Shown: piece after piece, positions 1 through 9,621 of the stretch
Numbering within the stretch: the first letter of the stretch is position 1
Layout of the letters: the number at the start of each line of letters is the position of its first letter
NCBI RefSeq assembly: GCF_008386695.1
Contig: NZ_VUOC01000004.1
Coordinates: 1,676,327-1,740,326 of the forward strand
Origin: Chitinophaga agrisoli
GTDB taxonomy: Bacteria > Bacteroidota > Bacteroidia > Chitinophagales > Chitinophagaceae
Direction: 5' to 3'
DNA length: 64,000 nucleotides
Notes under the pieces: generated by a model
Told to the model about the DNA's origin: nothing
Databases searched by the model: none
What the model saw: only the letters and a program-made list of their open reading frames with translations
Translations under genes and position numbers: made by a program

Positions 1-1
1 G

Positions 2-604
2 AAACTGGAGTTACAGGGATTACCCGCCCAACCACAGAACAATGAGCATACTATCACGGAAGCCACTAAAACACAGCCACCCGGCCTGGCCAATACCGCT
101 TTTCCCATAGCCCTGGGCGATAGCCGTAACAACAAAGATGGGCTGATAGGCTATTTTAAAGACAACGGCTTTGAGCAGATGCACGTTCCTTTTGGCATGC
201 AAAAACCTGCCAGCGATTATTTCACCCTGGAGGACATCACGCTTACATTCAATACCACGGAACAGGAAGCCATCACCATCCTCATGGATCCCAGGGGCGG
301 CGTACAGGCGCATGCAGGCGTCCTCCCCGTTAAGTTCATAGACCTGCCGGCCATCCATACCACGGGCCTGCACCATATGGAGCTGGATATGCTGATAGCC
401 CCCTTCCTGGGCGCGCCAACAGCGCCTTTTGTACCGCTTGGCGCAGAGCCAAACCGGCAATGGGTACTGAAACAACAAACAACAACTGGCGATTGGCTGC
501 AAACCAACATAGACAATCAAACACAATTACAAACCGGCGCGCTCAACACCCAGGTGATACAGGAAGCGTATCTATCACTACTACCGCCGTCAGATAATCA
601 ATAA
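2..604 (+). CDS. C-terminal part of a large unknown protein (5' end outside window)
   Basis: The frame is open from base 2 to a TAA at 602-604, so only the last 200 residues are seen and the true start lies upstream. No signal or membrane segment is visible. The segment MDPRGGVQAHAGVLPVK followed by a leucine/proline-rich stretch resembles, from memory, a conserved strip in large insecticidal-toxin-complex-like (Tc/neuraminidase-like) proteins; this is a weak resemblance, not an identification. The next gene starts 10 bases after the stop on the same strand, so the two are probably co-transcribed. Function unknown. Confidence 0.6.
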   Translation, partial: KLELQGLPAQPQNNEHTITEATKTQPPGLANTAFPIALGDSRNNKDGLIGYFKDNGFEQMHVPFGMQKPASDYFTLEDITLTFNTTEQEAITILMDPRGGVQAHAGVLPVKFIDLPAIHTTGLHHMELDMLIAPFLGAPTAPFVPLGAEPNRQWVLKQQTTTGDWLQTNIDNQTQLQTGALNTQVIQEAYLSLLPPSDNQ

Positions 605-614
605 TATCTCTGCT

Positions 615-2456
615 ATGGACAAATACAGCTTAAAAGCAATAGACAATACAATATCAGATACCAATGCGGATGTGAGCTTTGCCATTGTTTGTAGTAACCC
701 TGACAGTACCACCCAGATAAAATACCTTGAGGTGGATCTGCAAAGCCTGGCCAATATTGTGGACTGGGACCGTATACGGCCCGTTATCACCAGCCCGGCC
801 GCCAACTGTATAGTAAACCCTACCGGTTCACCCAAAGGCACGATCCGCTTTACTTTCATAGCACAAACCAATTTTAAGGCCTGCAAAAACTGGATCCAGT
901 TTAAGATCGCCAGTGTGCAGAAGATCCAGGGTCAGCAGTTGCCGCCCTCAGCGCCTATCCTGTTTAAGCTAAAGAATGTAAGCGATAAGCCCATCGGCAA
1001 TTACCCGGACGATTACGCCTTCAGCACCATACTGGTAGCCGCTAAAAAGCCCATTATCAGGAGCTGCAGGATCAACCCTTCCATTACCCGGGAAAGCACA
1101 GATATCACCATTACCTACGAAACACTCAATGCCAGTATCTGTGAACTAAAAGATAAGTCCGGCCAGATCGTGAATACGCAAACCGTGGCGGATAAAACAA
1201 AACCTTTCCGTTTCTCCGGTAAAATACACCTGGGCAGCGTAGGCACATTCCCCGCACCGCCATTTTACCTGCATGCCAGGGACGGCGCCATGGAAGCCCA
1301 GGATAACACCGTTGCCGATATTAAAGTACCAGCTAGCCCTGACTGGATCGTGATGGATAACTTTAGCCGCTCGGTACCGGTAAATGACGATAAATACATA
1401 ACGGAGCAAAGTACCGTGCTCGATCTCGTACAAAACGAGGCCGATGACATGATCTGGGCCATTATGCAGAAAAAGGCAGACCTCCCCTCCGCCACAACCG
1501 GCTTGCCCTGTATCTGGAAATCGCCGGATGGCCTTAACTGGATGCTGCACACCTATAGCGCCCTGGATAGCAAAGACAACGTGATCAGCCCCGTGGAATT
1601 AACTATCCCGCTGGAGCTGGTACACTGCCCCTGCGTACATTTTGGAGCAGAAGAGCTGTTTTTTGTAGGCGGCAGCAAAGTAGACATTAACCTGTGCAGG
1701 AACACCATTACAGCCGTTAATCTGAACACAGGCGGCATCAGGCATATTAGCGCGCCAGATGCCATGAAACCACGCGCTATGCACGCCTGCATCATATATC
1801 CTGATCCACAGGGCAACAACAATATCTGGGTCATTGGCGGCGCAGACAAAAACGGCAACGGCCTGAACGATGTATGGCGCTTTGATGGCATCAACTGGAC
1901 AGCCGTACCCACCGGCCATACAGACTTTCCCAAACGCTGCCAGTTTGCCGCCACCGTACAAACAGACATCAAAGGCGCACAAAGCATCTGGATAGGCGGC
2001 GGCGCTGCCCGCTACAACGGCAGCACGCTCAACGATCTCTGGATGTATAAAGGGAATAGCTGGATAAAGGTCCGCAACGGTAACGGCACAGCAGACCTCA
2101 ATTACGGGGATGACTGGCTCACCGCGGCCTCCATGTGTTACGTACGCACCGCCAAAAACACCAACCCGGATCCTTCCAATACCTACCGCTACATGCTCTC
2201 AAACGATATTACCGGCGATAAAAAACAATTACAATGCAGTTGGATAGTTGGCGTGGATACAGGCAACAACTACTATAAATGGATTCCACTGGCAGGCATC
2301 AACAAACCGGAGCTCCCGCCTATATTTGATAACCTGCGCAGTTTCGCCATGACCTCCATAGGATTCAACGGCTGCGCATGGACGGTGGTGATCGCCTACA
2401 TCACAAAAGGCCATACCGCCGTATCCAGCCTGTATTACTCATGTCCTATCCCATAA
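615..2456 (+). CDS. Kelch-repeat-like beta-propeller protein, no signal peptide
   Basis: 613 residues starting at ATG 615, ten bases after the upstream stop. The C-terminal half holds kelch-like blades: GG pairs followed by an aromatic-rich strand, as in IWVIGGADKNGNGLNDVW and IWIGGGAARYNGSTLNDLW (roughly residues 395-480). The N-terminal half looks like beta-sandwich domains, with one Ig-like stretch near residues 145-245. No signal peptide, lipobox or membrane helix is present, so it is cytoplasmic or leaves the cell by a leaderless route. Kelch propellers usually bind proteins or glycans; the ligand here is unknown. The 3' end stops only 12 bases before the next start. Confidence 0.75.
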   Translation: MDKYSLKAIDNTISDTNADVSFAIVCSNPDSTTQIKYLEVDLQSLANIVDWDRIRPVITSPAANCIVNPTGSPKGTIRFTFIAQTNFKACKNWIQFKIASVQKIQGQQLPPSAPILFKLKNVSDKPIGNYPDDYAFSTILVAAKKPIIRSCRINPSITRESTDITITYETLNASICELKDKSGQIVNTQTVADKTKPFRFSGKIHLGSVGTFPAPPFYLHARDGAMEAQDNTVADIKVPASPDWIVMDNFSRSVPVNDDKYITEQSTVLDLVQNEADDMIWAIMQKKADLPSATTGLPCIWKSPDGLNWMLHTYSALDSKDNVISPVELTIPLELVHCPCVHFGAEELFFVGGSKVDINLCRNTITAVNLNTGGIRHISAPDAMKPRAMHACIIYPDPQGNNNIWVIGGADKNGNGLNDVWRFDGINWTAVPTGHTDFPKRCQFAATVQTDIKGAQSIWIGGGAARYNGSTLNDLWMYKGNSWIKVRNGNGTADLNYGDDWLTAASMCYVRTAKNTNPDPSNTYRYMLSNDITGDKKQLQCSWIVGVDTGNNYYKWIPLAGINKPELPPIFDNLRSFAMTSIGFNGCAWTVVIAYITKGHTAVSSLYYSCPIP

Positions 2457-2467
2457 AAACAACTACT

Positions 2468-4429
2468 ATGAACATACGCATTATACGCTGCCTGATAATA
2501 ATACTGCTGATGGCCATCAACGCCACCGCCCAGTATAATGATCAAAGGACGATGGTCATCCTGCCCAACCTCACCCAAACGCAAAAGCCGGGCGAGGCTA
2601 CCGTTAACCCGGATACCAGGGCCTTTTGCAGTGACGACAATTACGTATTCATCTCCTCTTCCACCACCGGCAGGAAAGTCAACCACGACTATTCTGCCTA
2701 TCTGCAGTTTAGTTTAGCCGCCATACCGGCAGGCGCTGTTATCGATACCGTCGATCTGCTGATCTACCTGAACAAGGTAAAAAACACCTCCTCCGTATTC
2801 GAACAAGGCGTAAGCCTCTATGAGCTCAATAACGCCAGGGGCAGCCAGATCATCAACATTGCAGACTCCTCCAGCACGGCCCTCAGCCAGGTATCCCAGA
2901 CAGACATAGCGCAGGCCGTACACCTGCAACCGGATATAACGGACGGCAGCACCTGGGTGGCAAAACGCAAAGGCAATTTCTACTGCGTGCTGGCTGCCGA
3001 AGAAGCAGAAACCTACCGCTACTACACAGAACGCTCCGGCGACAGAAGCAAACAGCCCAAACTGGTCATCACCTACCACATGCCCGCCGGCCACGCCCGG
3101 AAAAACAGCTGGCCGCAATACAAGTATGACGCGCAACATACCGCCATGCTGCCCTGGCAATCCAATACCACCGCCACCGGCTTTAAATTGATCAACACAT
3201 TCAGCGAAAACTACATCAAATCCGATCCCCTGCTGAATGAGGATAAACTGGTCTTCGCCTACCAGTCAGCATCGCAGCCCATGTACCAGCTGCTTGCCAT
3301 GTCCCAAGGGGGCTACCGGTTAACACAGGCATCCACAGAGGCCCTGGTAAAATATGGGCCTATAGCAGACAGAAACAGCAATATCTACTGCATGACCGGA
3401 AACGCCGCCAGCACCCTGGCCGTGCTGAACCCGGATAAACTCCAGTTCATCTGCAACAAACAACTCGAAAACAACGCGCAGGCCGTTGCCGCCCCCATCA
3501 CCGGCTTCGATGGCAGCATCTACATATCCACCAATCAGGGCGTCTATGCCTACACGCCGCAACCGGAATGCAAGCTTAAATGGATCTATACGGCCAACGG
3601 CAACAAATTCGGTATACCCGCCCTCAGTGAAACAGAACAGGCCCTTTACGTGTACGATGGAACCAGCGGCAACATCACCGCACTAAATACCATTGACGGC
3701 CTCATAAAATGGCAAACACCCCTTAAAACCAGCTTCACTACAGACATACCCGTACCCTCCGTAAAAAACAACCGGCTCTGTATTACCACCGGCCTCAGGA
3801 AAGGCAACGCTTTTTACATCATAGATACCCGGGACGGCCAGCTCCTTCAAACCGTCAAAACCGGTCCGGAAGTGCTTTCCCAGCCCGTAATAGGCGCCGG
3901 CAAGGCTTTTATTATCAACAACGGCCAGGTAGAGGCGTATGCCTTATCCAATGGCGCCAAAGAGTCCGCCACAGCCACTAAAAACCTTAACCCGGCCAGC
4001 GCGCTGGTAATAGACGCCAACGACAATCTATACGCACTAAGCACAGAACAGGGCAAACAATCCCTCACCATGGTAGCGCCCGGCGCCACCACCTTCCCTA
4101 CCCTGCCAATTGAAGACGCCAAAGGCCTCCTGGCCGGCAACCGTCTGCTCCTGGCCCCCGATGGCACGCTGGTAACAGGCAACGATAATCACCTGTACAC
4201 CATCAGCCCAACAGGTTTTGCCCTTAAAGACAATATCACCATCCCCCTCAACAATAGCAACGATTTCAAAAGCGAATACCTGTACCGCACGGAAGGAACG
4301 GTTAACGTGGCAGGCAAAACCATTACCGGTAATCAAAATATAGTGATCCAAGCCGGAAAAGGTATTATTTTACAATCCGGTTTTAGTGTCCGGATGGGCG
4401 CAACACTGCACTGCAAAACGGGATTGTAA
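2468..4429 (+). CDS. Secreted DNRLRE-like / PQQ-like propeller protein with 3-coathanger C-terminal domain
   Basis: The start at 2468 is preferred because it begins a classic signal peptide (MNIRIIRCLIIILLMAINATAQ-type, cleavage after AQ); the frame stays open upstream inside the previous gene. Residues about 25-205 resemble the DNRLRE beta-sandwich seen in surface-layer and wall-associated proteins (paired strands, closing PKLVITYH). Residues about 225-590 form repeated GxxYxxxxxGxxxAxxxxxG-type blades typical of PQQ-like propellers, with no evident enzyme site. The last 45 residues (NQNIVIQAGKGIILQSGFSV region) match the 3-coathanger stack domain found at the C-terminus of many Bacteroidota secreted proteins. 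It is likely exported to the cell surface or medium. It shares a transcription unit with its neighbours. Confidence 0.75.
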   Translation: MNIRIIRCLIIILLMAINATAQYNDQRTMVILPNLTQTQKPGEATVNPDTRAFCSDDNYVFISSSTTGRKVNHDYSAYLQFSLAAIPAGAVIDTVDLLIYLNKVKNTSSVFEQGVSLYELNNARGSQIINIADSSSTALSQVSQTDIAQAVHLQPDITDGSTWVAKRKGNFYCVLAAEEAETYRYYTERSGDRSKQPKLVITYHMPAGHARKNSWPQYKYDAQHTAMLPWQSNTTATGFKLINTFSENYIKSDPLLNEDKLVFAYQSASQPMYQLLAMSQGGYRLTQASTEALVKYGPIADRNSNIYCMTGNAASTLAVLNPDKLQFICNKQLENNAQAVAAPITGFDGSIYISTNQGVYAYTPQPECKLKWIYTANGNKFGIPALSETEQALYVYDGTSGNITALNTIDGLIKWQTPLKTSFTTDIPVPSVKNNRLCITTGLRKGNAFYIIDTRDGQLLQTVKTGPEVLSQPVIGAGKAFIINNGQVEAYALSNGAKESATATKNLNPASALVIDANDNLYALSTEQGKQSLTMVAPGATTFPTLPIEDAKGLLAGNRLLLAPDGTLVTGNDNHLYTISPTGFALKDNITIPLNNSNDFKSEYLYRTEGTVNVAGKTITGNQNIVIQAGKGIILQSGFSVRMGATLHCKTGL

Positions 4430-4432
4430 ATT

Positions 4433-4762
4433 ATGATGAAAGTATTCTATTGCGATTATAACACAAACAACAGCATCGCCTCTGACGAACCGGTACAAAT
4501 GACGCTGATGGAAGCCCTCCAATCCTTCCATGACATAACAGAATTCGAGGACAATTTCTGGGGACTGGTAGCGCCCGGCGAGGGCTGCCTGCAATTTATG
4601 AACACCGGAGAGGATACCTGGGTAGCAGATATCCCGGACAAAGGCAAAAATGGTTCCCATGTAAAAAAATGTACGTTTGAGGAGAGTTTGGATCTGGTGA
4701 AGGAGGTGTATAACCAGGGAGGGCTGGTGGTACCCAGGGATTGGGAGTTTGAGAAATGGTGA
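4433..4762 (+). CDS. Small acidic protein of unknown function
   Basis: 109 residues starting three bases after the stop of the secreted propeller gene, so translation is probably coupled. A second Met follows at once and either could be the start. The protein is acidic, aromatic-rich and has no signal peptide or membrane helix. I do not recognise the family. Small acidic cytoplasmic proteins directly behind large secreted ones are sometimes immunity proteins, but nothing upstream looks like a toxin domain, so that role is only a possibility. Confidence 0.55.
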   Translation: MMKVFYCDYNTNNSIASDEPVQMTLMEALQSFHDITEFEDNFWGLVAPGEGCLQFMNTGEDTWVADIPDKGKNGSHVKKCTFEESLDLVKEVYNQGGLVVPRDWEFEKW

Positions 4763-4972
4763 AACGCTACGATCCCCCCGTCTGTCCAAAATGACCAAAG
4801 ATTGTTCGAAAATGATAACAACATCCTCAAAATATCACCGGAAATTAGTTACAATAGCCAGCGACACCCGTGCGAACCCGGTAACCATCTCAACCATTCT
4901 CCAATAAAACAATAGCTGCTTGCAGGCCCAGCCTCGTAAGATCACATTATAAACTTGTAAACCCGTAATTCC

Positions 4973-5428
4973 ATGCTAAGAAAACTGGTACTGGAGATCA
5001 TATGTCTCTTATTCATTCTCTTATTCGCCTACACCGCCGCCAGCAAATTCCTCGACTACGAAAATTTCCGGGCAGTCATTGGACAATCCCCGATTATCAC
5101 CCGCTTTGCGCCGGCACTGGCCATAGCCGTCCCCGTAGTTGAAATAATCATCGCCCTGCTCTTGTCCATCCCGCCCTACCGGCGGCTGGGCCTCTATGCC
5201 TCCTTTGCCATCATGGTCCTCTTCACTACCTATATTATCGTATTGGTCACATTCGCTGAAAAAATACCCTGTTCATGCGGCGGCGTTATCTCCCGCCTCA
5301 GCTGGACAGAGCACCTGTATTTTAATATCTTCTTTGTACTGCTGGCGCTGCTGGGCATGTGGCTGCACACAAAACAGCCCAATGATCCCCCTGTCAAAAA
5401 TAGATTCATTCACGGCCTAACCAACTAA
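4973..5428 (+). CDS. MauE/DoxX-like redox-associated integral membrane protein
   Basis: 151 residues with four predicted membrane helices (about residues 5-25, 48-66, 72-95 and 115-135). It carries the motif IPCSCGGVISRLSW between helices 3 and 4. That cysteine pair before a tryptophan is typical of Bacteroidota MauE-like proteins, members of the DoxX superfamily linked to disulfide or cofactor maturation of exported proteins. The next gene begins two bases after the stop. Together with the downstream cysteine-containing peptide, this suggests a small envelope thiol locus. The exact substrate is not known. Confidence 0.75.
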   Translation: MLRKLVLEIICLLFILLFAYTAASKFLDYENFRAVIGQSPIITRFAPALAIAVPVVEIIIALLLSIPPYRRLGLYASFAIMVLFTTYIIVLVTFAEKIPCSCGGVISRLSWTEHLYFNIFFVLLALLGMWLHTKQPNDPPVKNRFIHGLTN

Positions 5429-5430
5429 CC

Positions 5431-6483
5431 ATGATGCAAAAGCCCCTCCGGTTTGCCGCGCTTTGCGTGCTGGCTTCCCTTTCGCTTATCCTGGCGCTAT
5501 ACGCCTTTTCAGACAAGCCCAACGATCGTAAAAACGGCTTTAACCGTAACCAGCCACAAACAGCCGTGCTGCAACACACGCTGGAACTGGTGTATCCCGC
5601 CTATTATATAGCAGGTTATACCAGCGAACATATTTATTTAGGTAACTATTCCGCCTCGCTGCACCTGCTATCGGTTGATCAGCACCTGAAAGACCCCCAG
5701 TCCTTAACGCTTAAACTCCCGCCGGGAGAACGCTACGCCTGGAAACAATCACGCATAATGGTAAACTCCGCCGGCGTTTATATGGCAGAAGGCGCCACCC
5801 CTGCCCTCTACAGCGGCAAGCTGGATGATCTGAAAATGAGCCGTTTCCTGCCGCAAAGCTGTTTCTTTAACATGCTGCAAAATGTCTCTCCTACTTCTTT
5901 CATATCACGCAGCATCCACATAGATTCCCTGGGTAATAAACAAAACATCCTGGTGAAAATAAAAACAGATTCCCCATACATAACACTAAGAAAAAACATT
6001 ATCATCAAACAGGTAGACGGTATCTTTTGTACCGATGGCACCCTGGACTATGACCAGCAAACAGGCAGACTGGTTTACCTCTATCACTACCGGAACGAAT
6101 TCATAACGCTCGACACCAACCTGAACGTGATCTACACCGCCCACACCCTGGACACCAATACTACCGCAAAAATACAGGTCGCCAACATAGCTACCGGCGA
6201 CAGCAAATTCTCCGCCCCGCCCACCTATGTAAACAACAGCGCCAGGATAGCCGGCAACCGGATCTATATACTGTCATCCCTCCTGGCAGATAACGAAAAC
6301 AAACAGGTCAGGCAGCAAAATGATATCATAGACATCTTCTCACTCGATAAAGGAACATATCTCCATACGCTCTACATTCCCCTCAAAGGAAAGGAGCGTA
6401 TCACGGACTTTATGGTAAAAGACAACCAGCTCTTCGCCTTACAGGACCGCACGCTAAATACCTATTCCATCCCAATGAACTAA
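5431..6483 (+). CDS. Membrane-anchored propeller-like protein of unknown function
   Basis: 350 residues starting two bases after the MauE-like gene. An N-terminal hydrophobic segment (about residues 8-26) is a signal anchor or signal peptide. The rest consists of short beta-rich repeats with YxxxxG and DxxL patterns, suggesting a six- or seven-bladed propeller in the periplasm. I recognise no catalytic motif. Close spacing ties it to the MauE-like protein and possibly the small cysteine peptide downstream. Confidence 0.65.
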   Translation: MMQKPLRFAALCVLASLSLILALYAFSDKPNDRKNGFNRNQPQTAVLQHTLELVYPAYYIAGYTSEHIYLGNYSASLHLLSVDQHLKDPQSLTLKLPPGERYAWKQSRIMVNSAGVYMAEGATPALYSGKLDDLKMSRFLPQSCFFNMLQNVSPTSFISRSIHIDSLGNKQNILVKIKTDSPYITLRKNIIIKQVDGIFCTDGTLDYDQQTGRLVYLYHYRNEFITLDTNLNVIYTAHTLDTNTTAKIQVANIATGDSKFSAPPTYVNNSARIAGNRIYILSSLLADNENKQVRQQNDIIDIFSLDKGTYLHTLYIPLKGKERITDFMVKDNQLFALQDRTLNTYSIPMN

Positions 6484-6567
6484 CGTTATTCTATTGCAAT
6501 AGAACAGGCGAAGCCGAAAACCTGTAGAAAATAGTAGGCACCCACCCGCATCAGAAAATTTCATTGC

Positions 6568-6831
6568 ATGAACTACAAAAAAATGGGCTTATCAGCAGCC
6601 GTATTCGCGCTTGCTATAGCCGGCGCTTTTGCTTCCAACGCCAGATTTCCTGGAAATGGTTATACGAATCTCCAGCAGGTTCCTGACCAGGGTTCCCCTT
6701 GCGTATACAGAGGCTACTGTGGAGGCGGCTTCAACACCTGCAGGGTTACGCTGTCAAATGGTAAGACAGTCCAGCTGCTACGCCTGGAGTCCGATGGAAC
6801 ATGCAGCAGTATTGTGCTCTCTCAACCTTGA
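6568..6831 (+). CDS. Small exported cysteine-containing peptide (DUF6520-like)
   Basis: 87 residues: a signal peptide (about residues 1-23, ending FASNA) and a mature part of about 64 residues with four cysteines in the order C-x6-C-x6-C-x19-C. Size and layout resemble the DUF6520-type small proteins that accompany MauE-like genes in Bacteroidota; this is family resemblance by eye. It is followed at once by a strong terminator, so it closes the MauE-led unit. The cysteines could be oxidised or processed through the MauE-like partner. Function unknown. Confidence 0.65.
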   Translation: MNYKKMGLSAAVFALAIAGAFASNARFPGNGYTNLQQVPDQGSPCVYRGYCGGGFNTCRVTLSNGKTVQLLRLESDGTCSSIVLSQP

Positions 6832-6838
6832 CCATTAA

Positions 6839-6877
6839 ATATAGGAAGCCTGGCCACGAGCGCCAGGCTTCCTATAT
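6839..6877 (+). terminator. 15-bp perfect hairpin after the MauE-locus peptide gene
   Basis: A perfect inverted repeat with arms 6839-6853 and 6863-6877 and a 9-base loop, starting eight bases after the stop of the small cysteine peptide. The T tract is weak, but arm length and position fit a terminator. Confidence 0.75.
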
Positions 6878-7072
6878 ACTACGCTACAAAAACGTACTAA
6901 CAAACGCCCAGGCTGCTATCCGCCAGTTCATTTCAAAAAGATCCAATTGTTCGCATCTGAACAATGTTGTTCAAATTCGAACAGATGACAGGAAACAAAA
7001 ACGTGTAATAGGGCGATATGCGATATTTTGAGGAGATGGCAATATTCTTGTGAGGAAGAAGAAAAACTGCGC

Positions 7073-9493
7073 GTGTTTAAAAACAACTTTAACACCGCCT
7101 GGCGGAATCTATCCAGGCATAAAATGTATTCCTTCATTAAAATAGGAGGATTCGCTTTAGGCATCGCCGCTTGTTTGCTGATTGCCTTATATACCCGGCA
7201 TGAACTTAGTTATGATCTCAATTATCCCAAAGCTGCGCGTATTTACAGAGCGATTATTGACTGGGGCTCACCTGACACCAGAAGTACTTATTTGCCTGCT
7301 CCGTTTGCAGACGCGTTAAAAAAGGACTTCCCCGAAGTTGAGCAGGCAGGCCGCTTTTCAGACAGCCAGCTTTTTGGTGCAGGGAATGCCCAGGTAAGGA
7401 GATCAGACAAAGAAGAGAACACCTATGAGGAGGGCATTATCCTTGCTGACCAGGAGCTGCTGGATATACTCCAGGTCCGCTTTATTTACGGCTCACCTGC
7501 TCATGCCCTTGACAGGCCAAATACTATTGTGATTACAAAACGTAAAGCAGACAAATATTTCCCAAATGAAAATCCCGTTGGCAAGACGCTCATATTAAAT
7601 GACGAACCCAAAAAAACTTATGAAATAGGTGGAGTGATAGAAAACTTCCCCGAAACCTCCCATCTTCAGTGTGATTTCCTGCTTAGCCTGAAAGGAGTTG
7701 AGTTCTGGCCGGGTGAACAAACACACTGGCTGGCCACCAATTATCATGTGTATATTTTATTACGCCCGGGCACAGATGCAGCAAAATTTCAGGAAAAGCT
7801 GTCAACTGCCAAACAAAAATACCTGGTTGCCAGTGCACAAAGAACCGGCGATAAAGGGATTATTGAACTGTTTAAAAAAGTGCGTCTTGAAATACAATCA
7901 TTAAAAGATATCCACCTGAGATCTTCAGGCATAAATGACAAGTTAACCTATGGCGATATACGCCTTGTATGGCTTTTTGGAGCCATTGCCGGCTTTATCC
8001 TTATTATAGCCGCTATCAACTTTATCAATCTTTCCACTGCAAGATCGGCCAACAGGGCCAGGGAAGTGGGTCTCAGAAGGACTATAGGCGCTAGCCGCAA
8101 TAGCTTGATCAGGCAATTCCTTAGCGAATCTCTGTTATTCAGCTTCCTCTCTTTCGCCCTGGGAATACTGCTTGCCTGGTTACTGCTGCCTTATTTTAAT
8201 ACCCTGTCAGGCAAATCATTGAGCATTCCCTGGAATACCTGGTGGCTGGCGCCACTGCTGATTGTTTCTGCGGCGGTCATTGGCTTGCTGGCCGGCTTGT
8301 ACCCCTCCTTCTATCTTTCTTCCTTTCAGCCCATCCATGTGCTCAAAGGAAACATCAGCCATGGGAACAAACGTTCCAACACCCGGAATATATTGGTTGT
8401 TTTCCAATTTGCCACATCCATTGCATTGATCATCGGTACGTTTGTCATTTACCGCCAGATGAAATATATACTCAACAAAGAAGTTGGATTTGATAAAGAA
8501 CAGGTGTTAGTGATACAAGGGACCAATACTATAGGGGACAGGCTACCGGCTTTTAAAAAAGCATTGTTACAACTGCCTGGCGTGAGTAATGCTACTATCA
8601 GTGATTACCTGCCCGTTACTGGAACCAAGCGCGACGACAACCTGTTTTTTGAAGAAGGAAAATTACAGGAAAACACCCAGGTATCAGGCCAGCAATGGGT
8701 GGTAGACCATGATTACATTAAAACGATGAATATGCATATAATGGCTGGAAGGGATTTTTCCCCTAACATGCCTACAGATTCACAGGCCGTAATTATTAAT
8801 CAGACTATGGCCAGGCAGCTCGGCTTTAAAAATCCCCTGGGCAAACGTATTACCAATACAGATAAGACCTGGTCCGTTATTGGCGTGATAGAAGATTTTC
8901 ATTTTGAATCTTTCAGAAAAAACATCAGGCCACTTTGCTTAGTGCTGGGGAGCAGTAACTCTATTTTATCCGTAAAAGTGAATACTGCTGATATGAAGCA
9001 AATTATACCATCCATCACATCAGTATGGAAAGACTTTGCACCCCATCAAACTATCAGGTACACTTTCCTTGATCAACGCTTTGCCCGCATGTATGCGGAT
9101 GTGCAGAGAATAGGACAATTATTCAGCGGTTTTGCCTTGCTTGCCATCATGGTGGCTTGCCTGGGTCTGTTTGGGCTTTCTGCTTTCACGGCAGAACAGC
9201 GTACCAAAGAAATAGGGATCAGAAAAGTGTTGGGCGCCAGCGTAAGTAATGTAGCGGTCCTGCTCTCAAAAGATTTTCTCAAATTGGTGCTGGTGGCTAT
9301 TGCCATAGCCTCTCCCGTAGCCTGGTACACCATGAGCACCTGGCTGGAGAACTTTGCCTATCATATTAATATCGAATGGTGGGTGTTTGTGCTGGCTGGT
9401 TTAATGGCGGCAACCATTGCGATCCTAACGGTGTCCCTTCAAACCGTAAAGGCAGCCCTGATGAATCCGGTGCAATCATTGAGGTCAGAATAA
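7073..9493 (+). CDS. ABC transporter permease, FtsX/MacB family (orphan)
   Basis: 806 residues. GTG 7073 (MFKNNFNTAWRNLSRHK) is chosen because this N-terminus is typical of Bacteroidota FtsX-type permeases and a purine-rich GAGGAAGAAG lies just upstream; a TTG 45 bases earlier is less likely. Order of parts: membrane helix near residues 21-41, MacB_PCD periplasmic domain, FtsX domain with three helices (about 300-415), a second long helix near 445, a second periplasmic domain, and a second FtsX domain (about 695-800) with the signature RTKEIGIRKVLGAS. Such proteins couple ATP hydrolysis in the cytoplasm to envelope export or signalling. No ATPase gene is adjacent, so the partner is encoded elsewhere. 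Confidence 0.85.
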   Translation: MFKNNFNTAWRNLSRHKMYSFIKIGGFALGIAACLLIALYTRHELSYDLNYPKAARIYRAIIDWGSPDTRSTYLPAPFADALKKDFPEVEQAGRFSDSQLFGAGNAQVRRSDKEENTYEEGIILADQELLDILQVRFIYGSPAHALDRPNTIVITKRKADKYFPNENPVGKTLILNDEPKKTYEIGGVIENFPETSHLQCDFLLSLKGVEFWPGEQTHWLATNYHVYILLRPGTDAAKFQEKLSTAKQKYLVASAQRTGDKGIIELFKKVRLEIQSLKDIHLRSSGINDKLTYGDIRLVWLFGAIAGFILIIAAINFINLSTARSANRAREVGLRRTIGASRNSLIRQFLSESLLFSFLSFALGILLAWLLLPYFNTLSGKSLSIPWNTWWLAPLLIVSAAVIGLLAGLYPSFYLSSFQPIHVLKGNISHGNKRSNTRNILVVFQFATSIALIIGTFVIYRQMKYILNKEVGFDKEQVLVIQGTNTIGDRLPAFKKALLQLPGVSNATISDYLPVTGTKRDDNLFFEEGKLQENTQVSGQQWVVDHDYIKTMNMHIMAGRDFSPNMPTDSQAVIINQTMARQLGFKNPLGKRITNTDKTWSVIGVIEDFHFESFRKNIRPLCLVLGSSNSILSVKVNTADMKQIIPSITSVWKDFAPHQTIRYTFLDQRFARMYADVQRIGQLFSGFALLAIMVACLGLFGLSAFTAEQRTKEIGIRKVLGASVSNVAVLLSKDFLKLVLVAIAIASPVAWYTMSTWLENFAYHINIEWWVFVLAGLMAATIAILTVSLQTVKAALMNPVQSLRSE

Positions 9494-9549
9494 GTAGCAA
9501 CGCTAATACTTAATTTATTTCATTGTAAACGCGGGAAGTACATGAAAAT

Positions 9550-9590
9550 AAAAAGCGGCGTCTCAAAAGCAATTTAGGACGCCGCTTTTT
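9550..9590. terminator. Bidirectional terminator between convergent genes
   Basis: A perfect 13-bp inverted repeat (9550-9562 and 9578-9590) starts with A5 and ends with T5. It can therefore end transcription from the permease on the plus strand and from the retropepsin-like gene on the minus strand. Confidence 0.9.
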
Positions 9591-9621
9591 ACCAATGCAT
9601 AAACCGGAACGGCCGGCTGGC

